From positions 1 through 14,338 of the forward strand of contig JAITAD010000002.1 of NCBI GenBank assembly GCA_031284275.1: 14,338 nt of DNA, written 5' to 3'. This document shows positions 7,097 to 14,188 of the stretch, piece after piece (within the stretch, counting starts at the first letter, position 1; the number at the start of each line of letters is the position of its first letter). The translations under genes were made by a program, and so were the position numbers. The DNA is from Tannerellaceae bacterium (lineage in GTDB: Bacteria; Bacteroidota; Bacteroidia; Bacteroidales; Tannerellaceae). Under the pieces are notes generated by a model, which had not been told where the DNA came from, made no database searches, and worked only from the letters and a program-made list of their open reading frames with translations.

Positions 7097-7127
7097 AGAA
7101 AAAGATGTGAGCGAGTATAATTTACGC

Positions 7128-7139
7128 AGAAATATTTCT
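7128..7139. repeat. 12-bp perfect palindrome upstream of the secreted-protein promoter
   Basis: AGAAATATTTCT reads the same on both strands. It lies 35 bp before the -7 box at 7174. It could be an operator half-site pair or part of the oxidoreductase gene's 3' region. No regulator is assigned; an AT-rich palindrome of this size may occur by chance. Confidence 0.35.
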
Positions 7140-7173
7140 ACTAAGCATGGAGCGGAAACATAGGATTATTACT

Positions 7174-7181
7174 TAACTTTG
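7174..7181 (+). promoter_or_regulatory. Bacteroidota -7 promoter box for the large secreted-protein gene
   Basis: TAACTTTG matches TAnnTTTG exactly. The start of transcription would fall near 7187, inside or at the edge of the inverted repeat at 7184-7201, giving a leader of about 50 nt to the ATG at 7240 (about 30 nt to the one at 7216). Confidence 0.6.
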
Positions 7182-7183
7182 CA

Positions 7184-7206
7184 GACGCTACGGGTAGCGT
7201 CCGTAG
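7184..7206 (+). promoter_or_regulatory. Overlapping inverted repeats (two mutually exclusive hairpins) in the leader of the secreted-protein gene
   Basis: GACGCTAC (7184-7191) and GTAGCGTC (7194-7201) form a perfect 8-bp inverted repeat with a 2-nt spacer. CTACGG (7188-7193) and CCGTAG (7201-7206) form a second, 6-bp repeat with a 7-nt loop that uses some of the same bases. The two RNA folds cannot coexist. As DNA, the first repeat could be a dimeric protein operator placed directly after the -7 box. A closely related copy lies near the 3' end of the same gene at 10169-10189. Confidence 0.55.
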
Positions 7207-7239
7207 TGTAAGTATATGGACTTTAATAAGTCACAAGCT

Positions 7240-10200
7240 ATGAAGAGGTTGTATTACATCCTGATGGCCTTAGTTTCGCAGGCGATCTGTGTGGGGGTTT
7301 CTGCACAACAAGCCACTGCCGAACCCGTTTACGGCGAAGGAGCGTACTATAGTGCAAGAAACTATTTGCTGCGAGCCACATACAAAGGTGGTGGGGAAGA
7401 ATCATATTTCCTCATCCAGAGGGATGGCTATCTCTACCTCTTACCCGAATCCCGCTTACCGAACTCTCCCGAGGAATTGAAAAAGCTCTTATGGAAAGTA
7501 ACGGTGCATGGAGGAACTGATGACCTCTCCGGTTTTTCCTATGGATTTCGTTCTTTCCTTTCGTCTTTTGACCTTGTCTTCCGGTCGGAAGAAGCCACCT
7601 CATCGGGCGCTTCCGCCTCAGGTACGGCAAATCGTCTTGTGGGAGATATCCGGCAATGGCAACCCTCTTCCAAATCAAGTATCCCGGGTGACAATATCTT
7701 CTATCACTCCACCTCAGGAGGTAAAGTCATAATTGCGTGGGGGGCTGATGGAGACAGAGTTGTTCCCCGCTCGTTTAAGGACTTCAAGGAAGCAGAGAAT
7801 GCACGGGACGTGCTGACCATCACCCCTTGCAGGGTAGGTAGCTATGTTGTTTTTTCCGTGAACGAGTTGAACACCAATTTCGGAAAAAATGGCGCCTATG
7901 ACGAAGAAACGCACGATGTCCGCGCTACGGCAAACAGTTATTTCCATATGGCTCTCACGTATGGGCAGATTCCGGACGTACTCAAGCAACCCTTGCAAGC
8001 TCAAGGTGTAGTCGAAGGAGATACCGAAGAGGCTATCGTACTTCCCAACGATGCCTATCGTACAGACGACCGGACATGGTTCTCCCTTTTGGTGAAAGAC
8101 AAGGGTTATATCGTTGCCACGTCCGGTTATACCTTGGAAACAACCGACAAATGGCAAGGAAAAACCGCTTTTTCTGCCGATGCTTATCTGTTTCAGGTGC
8201 TTTACGATGGGAACACCGACCAAATATACGTCCGGAATAAGCTTAACCCCAACGTGAACTTGGCGCCCCTAAGTGTTGCCTATTACGTCGGTGGTGAGAA
8301 TCAATACAGCCCCGCCACAGTAGAGAAAGGTGTTTACCTGATACAGGTAGTAGGTATCAACGATAACCGTAATTCATGGAGTGATGAAACCCACCCACGC
8401 AAGGATAAGTATCTCACTTTCCTGCCGGATGGTTCTTTTGCTTTTGCCGAATACGGCGATCACCTGCGTAAAGACCCCGCTGCCCAGTGGGTCATAGAGG
8501 AGAACACTACTGCCGGCAAAGTGACGGTGACTAACCGTGAACGTGGTAAGTATAGTGCTCCCTACTTTGGTGACAGTCCCGACCGTATCTTCAAAGGTTC
8601 GGCCGCAGGCACGGTGTTTTTCCTCGGGACAGACACACTGCGTTTGGTGCGTCTTTCTTCCGATTGCCTCAATGATCACTACGCAGGCTATCATCACTTC
8701 ACAAACTTGTCACGCAGTAATGGCTTTACCCTTAAATATCAAGGGCAAGGGAACTTGGGTGTCGACGGTGACGGTTATGCCTATATCACAAGTGGAGATG
8801 TTCGTTTTCAGCTCGAGCTTGTTGCAACGGAAACGTACGGGTACACGACCCCTGCTAACACCGCCCTCGTTCCCCTTGAACGTACCGTCTATCGGTTGAA
8901 ATATGGAAACTATTACCTCTCTTTCGACCCTGATGTCGCTATCAATCGTCGTTATAAACTGACGGGGACTCCCATGAATGCGGCGGTTTTCCTATTGAAA
9001 GAAGTACGGCGCTCTCAGAGCGGAGAGCCGCAGTATCAATTGTTCAATGCACCCTACGCCTCAGGTGATTGGGCAGAGGTGAATGATGTAACGGGAAACC
9101 TCATCGCTCTGTATACGAACGGTGTTATCACCAGTGGAAAAACGCTTGTCATGGCTGCTTTGTCGGAAGGAGGCAGTTATGCCCCTATCAAGTACAAAAC
9201 AGAAGCGGAAGTTCAGCAGTTGGGGAACTTCGTAACACCTATACCTGTCAAAGGGACATCCTTTTTCTATGCCAAGTACGCCACTCCCCTCTCGTGGTTA
9301 GCGGTGAACAGTTCTACATTGTTTGCGGTGAATGTGACCGATGCGGATTATCCCAGAGCAGAGTTCGCAGTGATTGACCATGTTCTTGCCGCCTATCGTA
9401 GTTTTACCGCCGAAGATTTTGACGGTGAAGAGCAGGAGATACAGATTGAAAGTATCCTTACCTCTGCCGCCCTTGCTCCACAATCAGCGAACAGCATTTC
9501 TCTTAGCTATCTCGCCGTTGAAGAGCAGCCGCAAGGTAGCCTCGTAGCCCGTTACGTACGCGGTATCAACATGCCGCAGTATCTGCTCATGTCTGATGTG
9601 AAAGAATCTGTCGTAGACGGTAAGACGGTAAGGACAGCCCGTTTCTTGCGCAGTCTCGCCGACTCGGTGTCCCTTTACTATCTGGGGGATAAGAACCCCG
9701 ATGCTTTCCTTTGGGAAGGTAAGCCCCGCTTGGCTTTCGTTGAGGGCATATTGTCAGAAGACGACAGTAAATTGACCATCGCAGGCGAAACCATACAGAT
9801 CGGTTACAGTCCGGAAGAACAGCAAATAGAGGGCGTTTCTTCCCCTATTCTCTTTTCCCTGCGGCTGACACCTGAAAGCAATGGGACTTTCCTGTTGGAA
9901 ACGAGAGGTGATGTATACAGTTACTACGGTAGCGGGTTGAATAGTTGGATAAAGATAGTAGACGGCGTTCCGGTATTGCATACCTCTACTTACGAAGAGG
10001 CGATACTTGAAGGGGCAGAGGTGTTCATCGTAAAACAGAGCGGATTACTGAAAACCGCCGCTGTCAAAGAAACCTCCGTTCAGGTAACGGCAGCAAAAGG
10101 GCAGGTCGTCATTTCCGGAGCTGCGGGAAAGTATGTGCGGATTGTTGATATCTTAGGGAAAACGCTCGCAGACGCTACCATAGCGTCTGAAGAAACGGTT

Positions 10201-10272
10201 GTGAACATCCCCGCAGGCCTTGCCGTCGTTTCCGTAGCCGGCGAAAAAGCCGTTAAGGTGGTGGTGCACTGA
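7240..10272 (+). CDS. Large secreted/surface protein with a C-terminal DUF6383-like domain
   Basis: About 1010 residues from the ATG at 7240, which gives a standard signal peptide (M-K-R-L-Y, hydrophobic core, cleavage near V-S-A-Q about residue 23); an in-frame ATG at 7216 would add eight residues. The middle has no recognised catalytic motif and looks beta-rich, with loosely recurring patterns of the type Y-L-x-F followed 20-40 residues later by W-x-V or F-x-V (for example L-W-K-V-T-V, Q-W-V-I-E-E, F-L-L-K-E-V), suggesting degenerate repeats. The last 70 or so residues (V-V-I-S-G-A-A-G-K, I-V-D-I-L-G-K, I-P-A-G-L-A-V-V-S-V, V-K-V-V-V) resemble the DUF6383 domain at the C-terminus of Parabacteroides and related proteins, and in outline a type IX secretion sorting domain. 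Export to the cell surface is inferred; function is unknown. The coding strand is C/T-rich compared with the genes before 5.7 kb. Confidence 0.88.
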   Translation: MKRLYYILMALVSQAICVGVSAQQATAEPVYGEGAYYSARNYLLRATYKGGGEESYFLIQRDGYLYLLPESRLPNSPEELKKLLWKVTVHGGTDDLSGFSYGFRSFLSSFDLVFRSEEATSSGASASGTANRLVGDIRQWQPSSKSSIPGDNIFYHSTSGGKVIIAWGADGDRVVPRSFKDFKEAENARDVLTITPCRVGSYVVFSVNELNTNFGKNGAYDEETHDVRATANSYFHMALTYGQIPDVLKQPLQAQGVVEGDTEEAIVLPNDAYRTDDRTWFSLLVKDKGYIVATSGYTLETTDKWQGKTAFSADAYLFQVLYDGNTDQIYVRNKLNPNVNLAPLSVAYYVGGENQYSPATVEKGVYLIQVVGINDNRNSWSDETHPRKDKYLTFLPDGSFAFAEYGDHLRKDPAAQWVIEENTTAGKVTVTNRERGKYSAPYFGDSPDRIFKGSAAGTVFFLGTDTLRLVRLSSDCLNDHYAGYHHFTNLSRSNGFTLKYQGQGNLGVDGDGYAYITSGDVRFQLELVATETYGYTTPANTALVPLERTVYRLKYGNYYLSFDPDVAINRRYKLTGTPMNAAVFLLKEVRRSQSGEPQYQLFNAPYASGDWAEVNDVTGNLIALYTNGVITSGKTLVMAALSEGGSYAPIKYKTEAEVQQLGNFVTPIPVKGTSFFYAKYATPLSWLAVNSSTLFAVNVTDADYPRAEFAVIDHVLAAYRSFTAEDFDGEEQEIQIESILTSAALAPQSANSISLSYLAVEEQPQGSLVARYVRGINMPQYLLMSDVKESVVDGKTVRTARFLRSLADSVSLYYLGDKNPDAFLWEGKPRLAFVEGILSEDDSKLTIAGETIQIGYSPEEQQIEGVSSPILFSLRLTPESNGTFLLETRGDVYSYYGSGLNSWIKIVDGVPVLHTSTYEEAILEGAEVFIVKQSGLLKTAAVKETSVQVTAAKGQVVISGAAGKYVRIVDILGKTLADATIASEETVVNIPAGLAVVSVAGEKAVKVVVH
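10169..10189. repeat. Second copy of the palindromic element near the 3' end of the secreted-protein gene
   Basis: CAGACGCTA (10169-10177) and TAGCGTCTG (10181-10189) form a perfect 9-bp inverted repeat with spacer CCA. The 11-mer GCAGACGCTAC at 10168-10178 is identical to 7181-7191 in the gene's leader, and TAGCGTC follows after 2 nt here and 3 nt there. It lies inside the codons for A-D-A-T-I-A-S in the C-terminal domain. Confidence 0.6.
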
Positions 10273-10291
10273 GGGGAAGTTCCTTACCCCC
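10273..10291 (+). other. Small hairpin in the gap before the Fur-family gene
   Basis: GGGGAAG (10273-10279) can pair with CTT and CCCC (10283-10290) with a single bulged A and a 3-nt loop. There is no U-run, so it is not a classical terminator; it could slow ribosomes or set an mRNA end. It fills almost the entire 20-nt space before the next ATG. Confidence 0.35.
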
Positions 10292-10292
10292 A

Positions 10293-10778
10293 ATGGATGC
10301 AGGCATTGTCAATGAGTTACGCCAGCTCTTTACCGAGTTTCTCCGAAAGAGAGGACTTCGGTTTACAGAAGAGAGGGATGCGATATTCCGACATGTTTGC
10401 GGTATTTCCGGACATTTCGAATTGAAGCAATTGCAAGGCAAACTTGAGGAGGAAGCTTTCCATGTGAGCAAGGCGACACTCTATTCGGGACTTGACCTCC
10501 TTGTAGAATCAGGTATCCTTGTCAGGCATCCGCTTACACCCGTTCCGCTGTACGAGTTGAAACGAACGGCAGAGAAACATGTCCACCTCTTTTGCATGGA
10601 GTGTCATTCCCTGACGGATGCGCCCATCAGGGGGCTTCGTGTAGACGTGCAGCAATTGAAGTTCCGCAGGTTTACCGCCCATTACTACAATATGTATATC
10701 TTTGGGCTTTGCAGCAAGTGTACTTTCCGGCTTCGTCAAGAAGCAACGGAACGTCAGTCTAAACAAAAGACGACATGA
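10293..10778 (+). CDS. Fur family transcriptional regulator
   Basis: A 161-residue protein with Fur-family organisation. The winged-helix DNA-binding domain covers about residues 8-85, with R-F-T-E-E-R at 23-28, G-H-F-E-L-K at 40-45 (His41) and the recognition helix V-S-K-A-T-L-Y-S-G-L at 58-67. A C-terminal dimerisation part carries two CxxC pairs, Cys101/Cys104 and Cys140/Cys143, a structural zinc site. The usual histidine-rich metal-sensing stretch (H-H-H/D-H) is reduced to K-H-V-H at 95-98, so I cannot assign it as Fur, Zur or PerR; the sensing site may differ. It begins 20 nt after the large secreted-protein gene and its stop codon overlaps the purA start by 4 nt (ATGA), so it is probably translated together with purA. 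A Fur-type gene beside purA is, from memory, seen in other Bacteroidales; the biological reason is not clear. Confidence 0.92.
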   Translation: MDAGIVNELRQLFTEFLRKRGLRFTEERDAIFRHVCGISGHFELKQLQGKLEEEAFHVSKATLYSGLDLLVESGILVRHPLTPVPLYELKRTAEKHVHLFCMECHSLTDAPIRGLRVDVQQLKFRRFTAHYYNMYIFGLCSKCTFRLRQEATERQSKQKTT

Positions 10779-12058
10779 GTGTTGATGTATTGCTGGGGTT
10801 GCAATGGGGGGATGAAGGGAAGGGCAAGATTGTAGACGTCCTTACACCGCGTTATGACCTGATTGCCCGTTTTCAGGGTGGGCCTAATGCCGGACATACT
10901 TTAGAGTTCGACGGAAAAAAATATATCCTGCGTTCCGTTCCGTCCGGAATCTTTCAAGGTGAAAAGATCAACCTGATAGGGAACGGTGTCGTTCTTGATC
11001 CGCTGCTCTTTAAGGAGGAAATAAATGCCCTGATTGCCGGAGGCTTGTCCGACATTCGAGAACGCCTCCTTATTTCCCGCAAGGCTCATCTTATCCTGCC
11101 GACGCACCGCTTTCTTGATGCCGCCTACGAAAGCGCGAAAGGGGGCAATAAGATAGGAACGACCGGAAAGGGCATAGGGCCTGCCTATACGGACAAAATC
11201 GGGCGAAACGGTGTTCGAGTGGGAGATATCCAACATGATTTTGCCACCATTTACCGTCAAGCGAAAGAGCGTCACGAAGCCATACTCCGATCACTCGACT
11301 ATCCATACGATCTGCGGGAATTGGAAGAACGTTGGCTCGAAGGCATTGATTTCCTACGGACATTTCCGCTCGTTGATAGTGAGCACGTTATCAATGCAAA
11401 GATTACCGAAGGGAAGTATATTCTTGCCGAAGGGGCACAGGGGACGATGTTGGACGTGGACTTTGGTTCCTATCCTTTCGTAACTTCTTCAAGCACGGTA
11501 TGTGCCGGCAGTTGCATCGGATTGGGTGTTGCACCCGGACACATCGGAGAAGTTTACGGTATCTTCAAAGCCTATTGTACAAGAGTGGGCAGCGGGCCAT
11601 TCCCTTCCGAACTCACCGACGAAACCGGAGAAAAACTCTGCGAACTTGGACACGAGTACGGGTCTGTTACCGGTCGGCGGAGGCGGTGCGGGTGGTTGGA
11701 CATCGTCGCCCTCCGTTACGCCATCATGGTAAATGGCGTAACGCGCCTCATTATGATGAAATCCGATGTGTTGGATACTTTCGAAACGATTAAGGTTTGC
11801 GTTGCCTATACCATAGACGGCCAACGTACCACCTCGTTTCCGTACCACCTCACACCTGATATGCGTGCCGAGTACATAGAACTCTCCGGTTGGCAATCCG
11901 ACATGACGACAATCAGTCGGGAATCGCAGTTCCCGCAGGCTTTTTCTCACTACATCGCTTTTCTTGAAGCGCAGCTTGGGGTACCCATCGCTATCGTGTC
12001 GGTTGGTCCTGACCGCGAACAAACGATAATTCGTAAACCTGAACTTATACACGCTTAA
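10775..12058 (+). CDS. purA: Adenylosuccinate synthetase
   Basis: PurA converts IMP, aspartate and GTP to adenylosuccinate, the first step from IMP to AMP, in the cytosol. The 427-residue product is full length. Visible signatures are W-G-D-E-G-K-G-K at 11-18 with catalytic Asp13, G-P-N-A-G-H-T at 36-42 with catalytic His41, the IMP-binding loop G-T-T-G-K-G-I-G-P-A-Y at 128-138, A-E-G-A-Q-G-T-M-L-D near 220, and G-S-V-T-G-R-R-R-R-C-G-W-L-D with the GTP/aspartate-binding arginines near 300. The start at 10775 overlaps the Fur-family stop by 4 nt, so the two are probably translationally coupled. Twelve nt separate its stop from the metallopeptidase gene. Confidence 0.97.
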   Translation: MSVDVLLGLQWGDEGKGKIVDVLTPRYDLIARFQGGPNAGHTLEFDGKKYILRSVPSGIFQGEKINLIGNGVVLDPLLFKEEINALIAGGLSDIRERLLISRKAHLILPTHRFLDAAYESAKGGNKIGTTGKGIGPAYTDKIGRNGVRVGDIQHDFATIYRQAKERHEAILRSLDYPYDLRELEERWLEGIDFLRTFPLVDSEHVINAKITEGKYILAEGAQGTMLDVDFGSYPFVTSSSTVCAGSCIGLGVAPGHIGEVYGIFKAYCTRVGSGPFPSELTDETGEKLCELGHEYGSVTGRRRRCGWLDIVALRYAIMVNGVTRLIMMKSDVLDTFETIKVCVAYTIDGQRTTSFPYHLTPDMRAEYIELSGWQSDMTTISRESQFPQAFSHYIAFLEAQLGVPIAIVSVGPDREQTIIRKPELIHA

Positions 12059-12070
12059 AAACTTCTTCCC

Positions 12071-12754
12071 ATGCCTATCTCATGGATCATATTTCTTGGT
12101 ACGGCCATCCTCAGTTGGGTGGTATCGCTTCGGCTGAAACGTAAGTTTGAAAAGTACGCACAAGTCCCTTTGCCCGGTGGAATGACCGGCAAGCAGGTGG
12201 CCGAGAAAATGCTTCGGGACAGCGGTATATTCGATGTCTCCGTGACATCCGTTTCGGGGCATTTGACCGACCATTACAATCCCGCCAACAAAACGGTCAA
12301 TCTCAGCGAGTCCGTCTACAACAGTAACAGCGTAGCGGCAGCGGCGGTGGCTGCTCACGAGTGTGGGCACGCCGTTCAACATGCACGCGCCTATGCACCT
12401 TTGCAGATGCGTTCGGCCCTTGTGCCTGTCGTTTCTTTCTCATCAAGCATAATGACTTGGGTACTCCTTGGAGGTATGTTACTGCTCAATACGTTTCCAC
12501 AACTCCTCCTGTTCGGCATTATCCTCTTCGCCAGTACCACCCTGTTCAGTTTTATCACCCTCCCTGTTGAGATAAACGCCAGTCAACGCGCCCTCGCATG
12601 GTTAAACGGAGCGGGAATCACCAACGTCTACACACATGACAAGGCAGAAGATGCCCTCCGCGCCGCCGCTTACACCTACGTGGTAGCAGCGCTTGGTTCC
12701 CTTGCCTCTCTGCTGTACTACATTGCCATCTTCATGGGAAGGAGTCGGGATTAG
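12071..12754 (+). CDS. YugP-like membrane zinc metallopeptidase
   Basis: A 227-residue integral membrane protein of the neutral zinc metallopeptidase family (Zn_peptidase_2, YugP-like). It has an N-terminal membrane segment (about 3-20), a short soluble part with the family motif S-G-H-L-T-D-H-Y-N-P at 62-71 and V-N-L-S-E-S-V-Y at 76-83, then the zinc-binding H-E-C-G-H at 96-100 (His96, Glu97, His100). Further hydrophobic segments are at about 117-140, 143-163 and 203-222. F-I-T-L-P-V-E-I-N-A-S near 161-171 supplies a conserved acidic residue that probably completes the zinc site. Family length is about 225-235 residues, so this is complete. The substrate is unknown; a role in membrane-protein turnover is only a guess. 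It follows purA after 12 nt and is probably in the same transcript. Confidence 0.94.
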   Translation: MPISWIIFLGTAILSWVVSLRLKRKFEKYAQVPLPGGMTGKQVAEKMLRDSGIFDVSVTSVSGHLTDHYNPANKTVNLSESVYNSNSVAAAAVAAHECGHAVQHARAYAPLQMRSALVPVVSFSSSIMTWVLLGGMLLLNTFPQLLLFGIILFASTTLFSFITLPVEINASQRALAWLNGAGITNVYTHDKAEDALRAAAYTYVVAALGSLASLLYYIAIFMGRSRD

Positions 12755-12763
12755 TCCCTCTTT

Positions 12764-14074
12764 TCAGCGACCGATGCCTTTGTAGACGAATCCGTAACCT
12801 TCCAATTCATGTTTGTCATAGAGATTTCTCCCGTCCAGAACGAGAGGGTGACGCATTCTCTCTTTGACGGATGCCCATGAGGGCATTCGGAAGGTTTTCC
12901 ATTCCGTCACCAGCAATAGGGCATCCGCACCGTCCACCGCAGAATAGATATCGCCGGCATAGGTGATTTTATTCCCTATCTTACGCTCCACTTCGTGCAT
13001 CGCCACAGGATCGTAGACTGTAACCTCACAGCCTGCATTCAACAGATTGGCGATCAGTATCAGGGAAGGCGCTTCCCGTATGTCGTCGGTTTCCGGCTTG
13101 AAAGACAGTCCCCACAACGCTATGTGTTTGCCTTTCAATTCTCCGTAATAGCTCTCAAGTTTGGCGAACAGCCGTTGTTTTTGATCTTCATTCACCGCCT
13201 CCACTGCCTCGAGGATACGTAACGGACAGTCATGGTCAGAGGCAGTTTTAATCAAAGCTTTTACATCCTTAGGGAAGCAGGAGCCTCCATATCCGCAACC
13301 GGCGTAGAGAAAGCGGCTTCCTATACGGATATCCGACCCCATACCGGTACGCACCATATTGACATCCGCCCCTACCCGTTCGCACAGGTTCGCAATGTCG
13401 TTCATAAACGAGATGCGGGTTGCCAACATGGCATTTGCGGCATACTTGGTCATTTCGGCAGAAGCGACATCCATGTACAGAACCCTGAAATAGTTCAGCA
13501 GAAATGGACGGTACAACTTACTCATCAACTCTTTCGCACGCTCGGACTCAATACCCACCACGACACGGTCAGGACTCATAAAATCCTTAATAGCCGCCCC
13601 CTCTTTCAGAAACTCGGGATTGGAAGCGATATCGAACGGGATGCTGACTTTACGGGCGGACTGTTCCTCGGCGATGGCCGCCTTTATGCGTAAAGACGTA
13701 CCGACAGGTACCGTACTTTTTGTGACCACAAGAATATAATGTTCCATGTACTTCCCCACCGAACGGGCAACGGACAACACATGACGCAAATCAGCGCTTC
13801 CATCCTCCTCAGGAGGTGTACCTACGGCACAAAAGAGCACATCTACAGTATTGACAACCTCGCGAATATCCGTCGTAAAATGCAATCTGCCCGCTTCCAC
13901 ATTACGGGCAACCATTTCGTCCAATCCCGGCTCATATATCGGTAATTCGCCTCGTCGCAGTCGCCCGATCTTGTTCTCGTCGATGTCTACACAAGAAACA
14001 TCCGTCCCCATTTCCGCAAAACAAGTTCCCGTCACCAGACCCACATATCCCGTTCCAACGACTGCTATCTTCAT
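12764..14074 (-). CDS. ugd: UDP-glucose 6-dehydrogenase
   Basis: This cytosolic enzyme oxidises UDP-glucose to UDP-glucuronate with two NAD+, a precursor for capsule and other surface polysaccharides. The 436-residue product has normal length. The Rossmann motif G-T-G-Y-V-G is at 7-12, Y-E-P-G-L at 47-51, V-G-T-P at 84-87, K-S-T-V-P-V-G-T at 119-126, N-P-E-F-L-K-E-G at 152-159, and the catalytic cysteine lies in G-Y-G-G-S-C-F-P-K-D (Cys266). The C-terminal UDP-binding domain has S-F-K-P-E-T-D-D-I-R-E-A-P. I chose the ATG at 14074 because M-K-I-A-V-V-G-T-G-Y is the family start; a start at 14134 would add 20 unrelated residues and lie upstream of the probable promoter. The closely related UDP-ManNAc/GDP-mannose dehydrogenases cannot be wholly excluded, but the motifs favour UDP-glucose. 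It is convergent with the metallopeptidase gene, with only 9 nt between stops. Confidence 0.95.
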   Translation of the reverse strand: MKIAVVGTGYVGLVTGTCFAEMGTDVSCVDIDENKIGRLRRGELPIYEPGLDEMVARNVEAGRLHFTTDIREVVNTVDVLFCAVGTPPEEDGSADLRHVLSVARSVGKYMEHYILVVTKSTVPVGTSLRIKAAIAEEQSARKVSIPFDIASNPEFLKEGAAIKDFMSPDRVVVGIESERAKELMSKLYRPFLLNYFRVLYMDVASAEMTKYAANAMLATRISFMNDIANLCERVGADVNMVRTGMGSDIRIGSRFLYAGCGYGGSCFPKDVKALIKTASDHDCPLRILEAVEAVNEDQKQRLFAKLESYYGELKGKHIALWGLSFKPETDDIREAPSLILIANLLNAGCEVTVYDPVAMHEVERKIGNKITYAGDIYSAVDGADALLLVTEWKTFRMPSWASVKERMRHPLVLDGRNLYDKHELEGYGFVYKGIGR

Positions 14075-14102
14075 CTGTCTTTCTTTGGTGTTATCACAGA
14101 TA

Positions 14103-14110
14103 CAAAGGTA
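14103..14110 (-). promoter_or_regulatory. Bacteroidota -7 promoter box for ugd
   Basis: On the minus strand TACCTTTG matches TAnnTTTG exactly, 28 nt upstream of the ugd ATG at 14074; this also supports the shorter start. It is back-to-back with the serS box at 14149-14156. Confidence 0.55.
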
Positions 14111-14148
14111 GTAAATGCCCGCCAGACCGTTCATCTTAGCCTTTTAGT

Positions 14149-14156
14149 TACTTTTG
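14149..14156 (+). promoter_or_regulatory. Bacteroidota -7 promoter box for serS
   Basis: TACTTTTG matches TAnnTTTG exactly and lies 32 nt before the serS ATG at 14189. No clear -33 element is visible. The 114-bp gap to ugd thus holds two divergent promoters. Confidence 0.55.
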
Positions 14157-14188
14157 CGACCGAGAAATAGCTCGTAAAACAGGCATAT

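Noticed and set aside
11489..12052. 187-codon minus-strand frame opposite purA
   Set aside because: PurA is complete and conserved on the plus strand; the antisense frame has no recognisable features.
13232..13693. 153-codon plus-strand frame opposite ugd
   Set aside because: Shadow of the UDP-glucose dehydrogenase gene, rich in His and Arg with no domain pattern.
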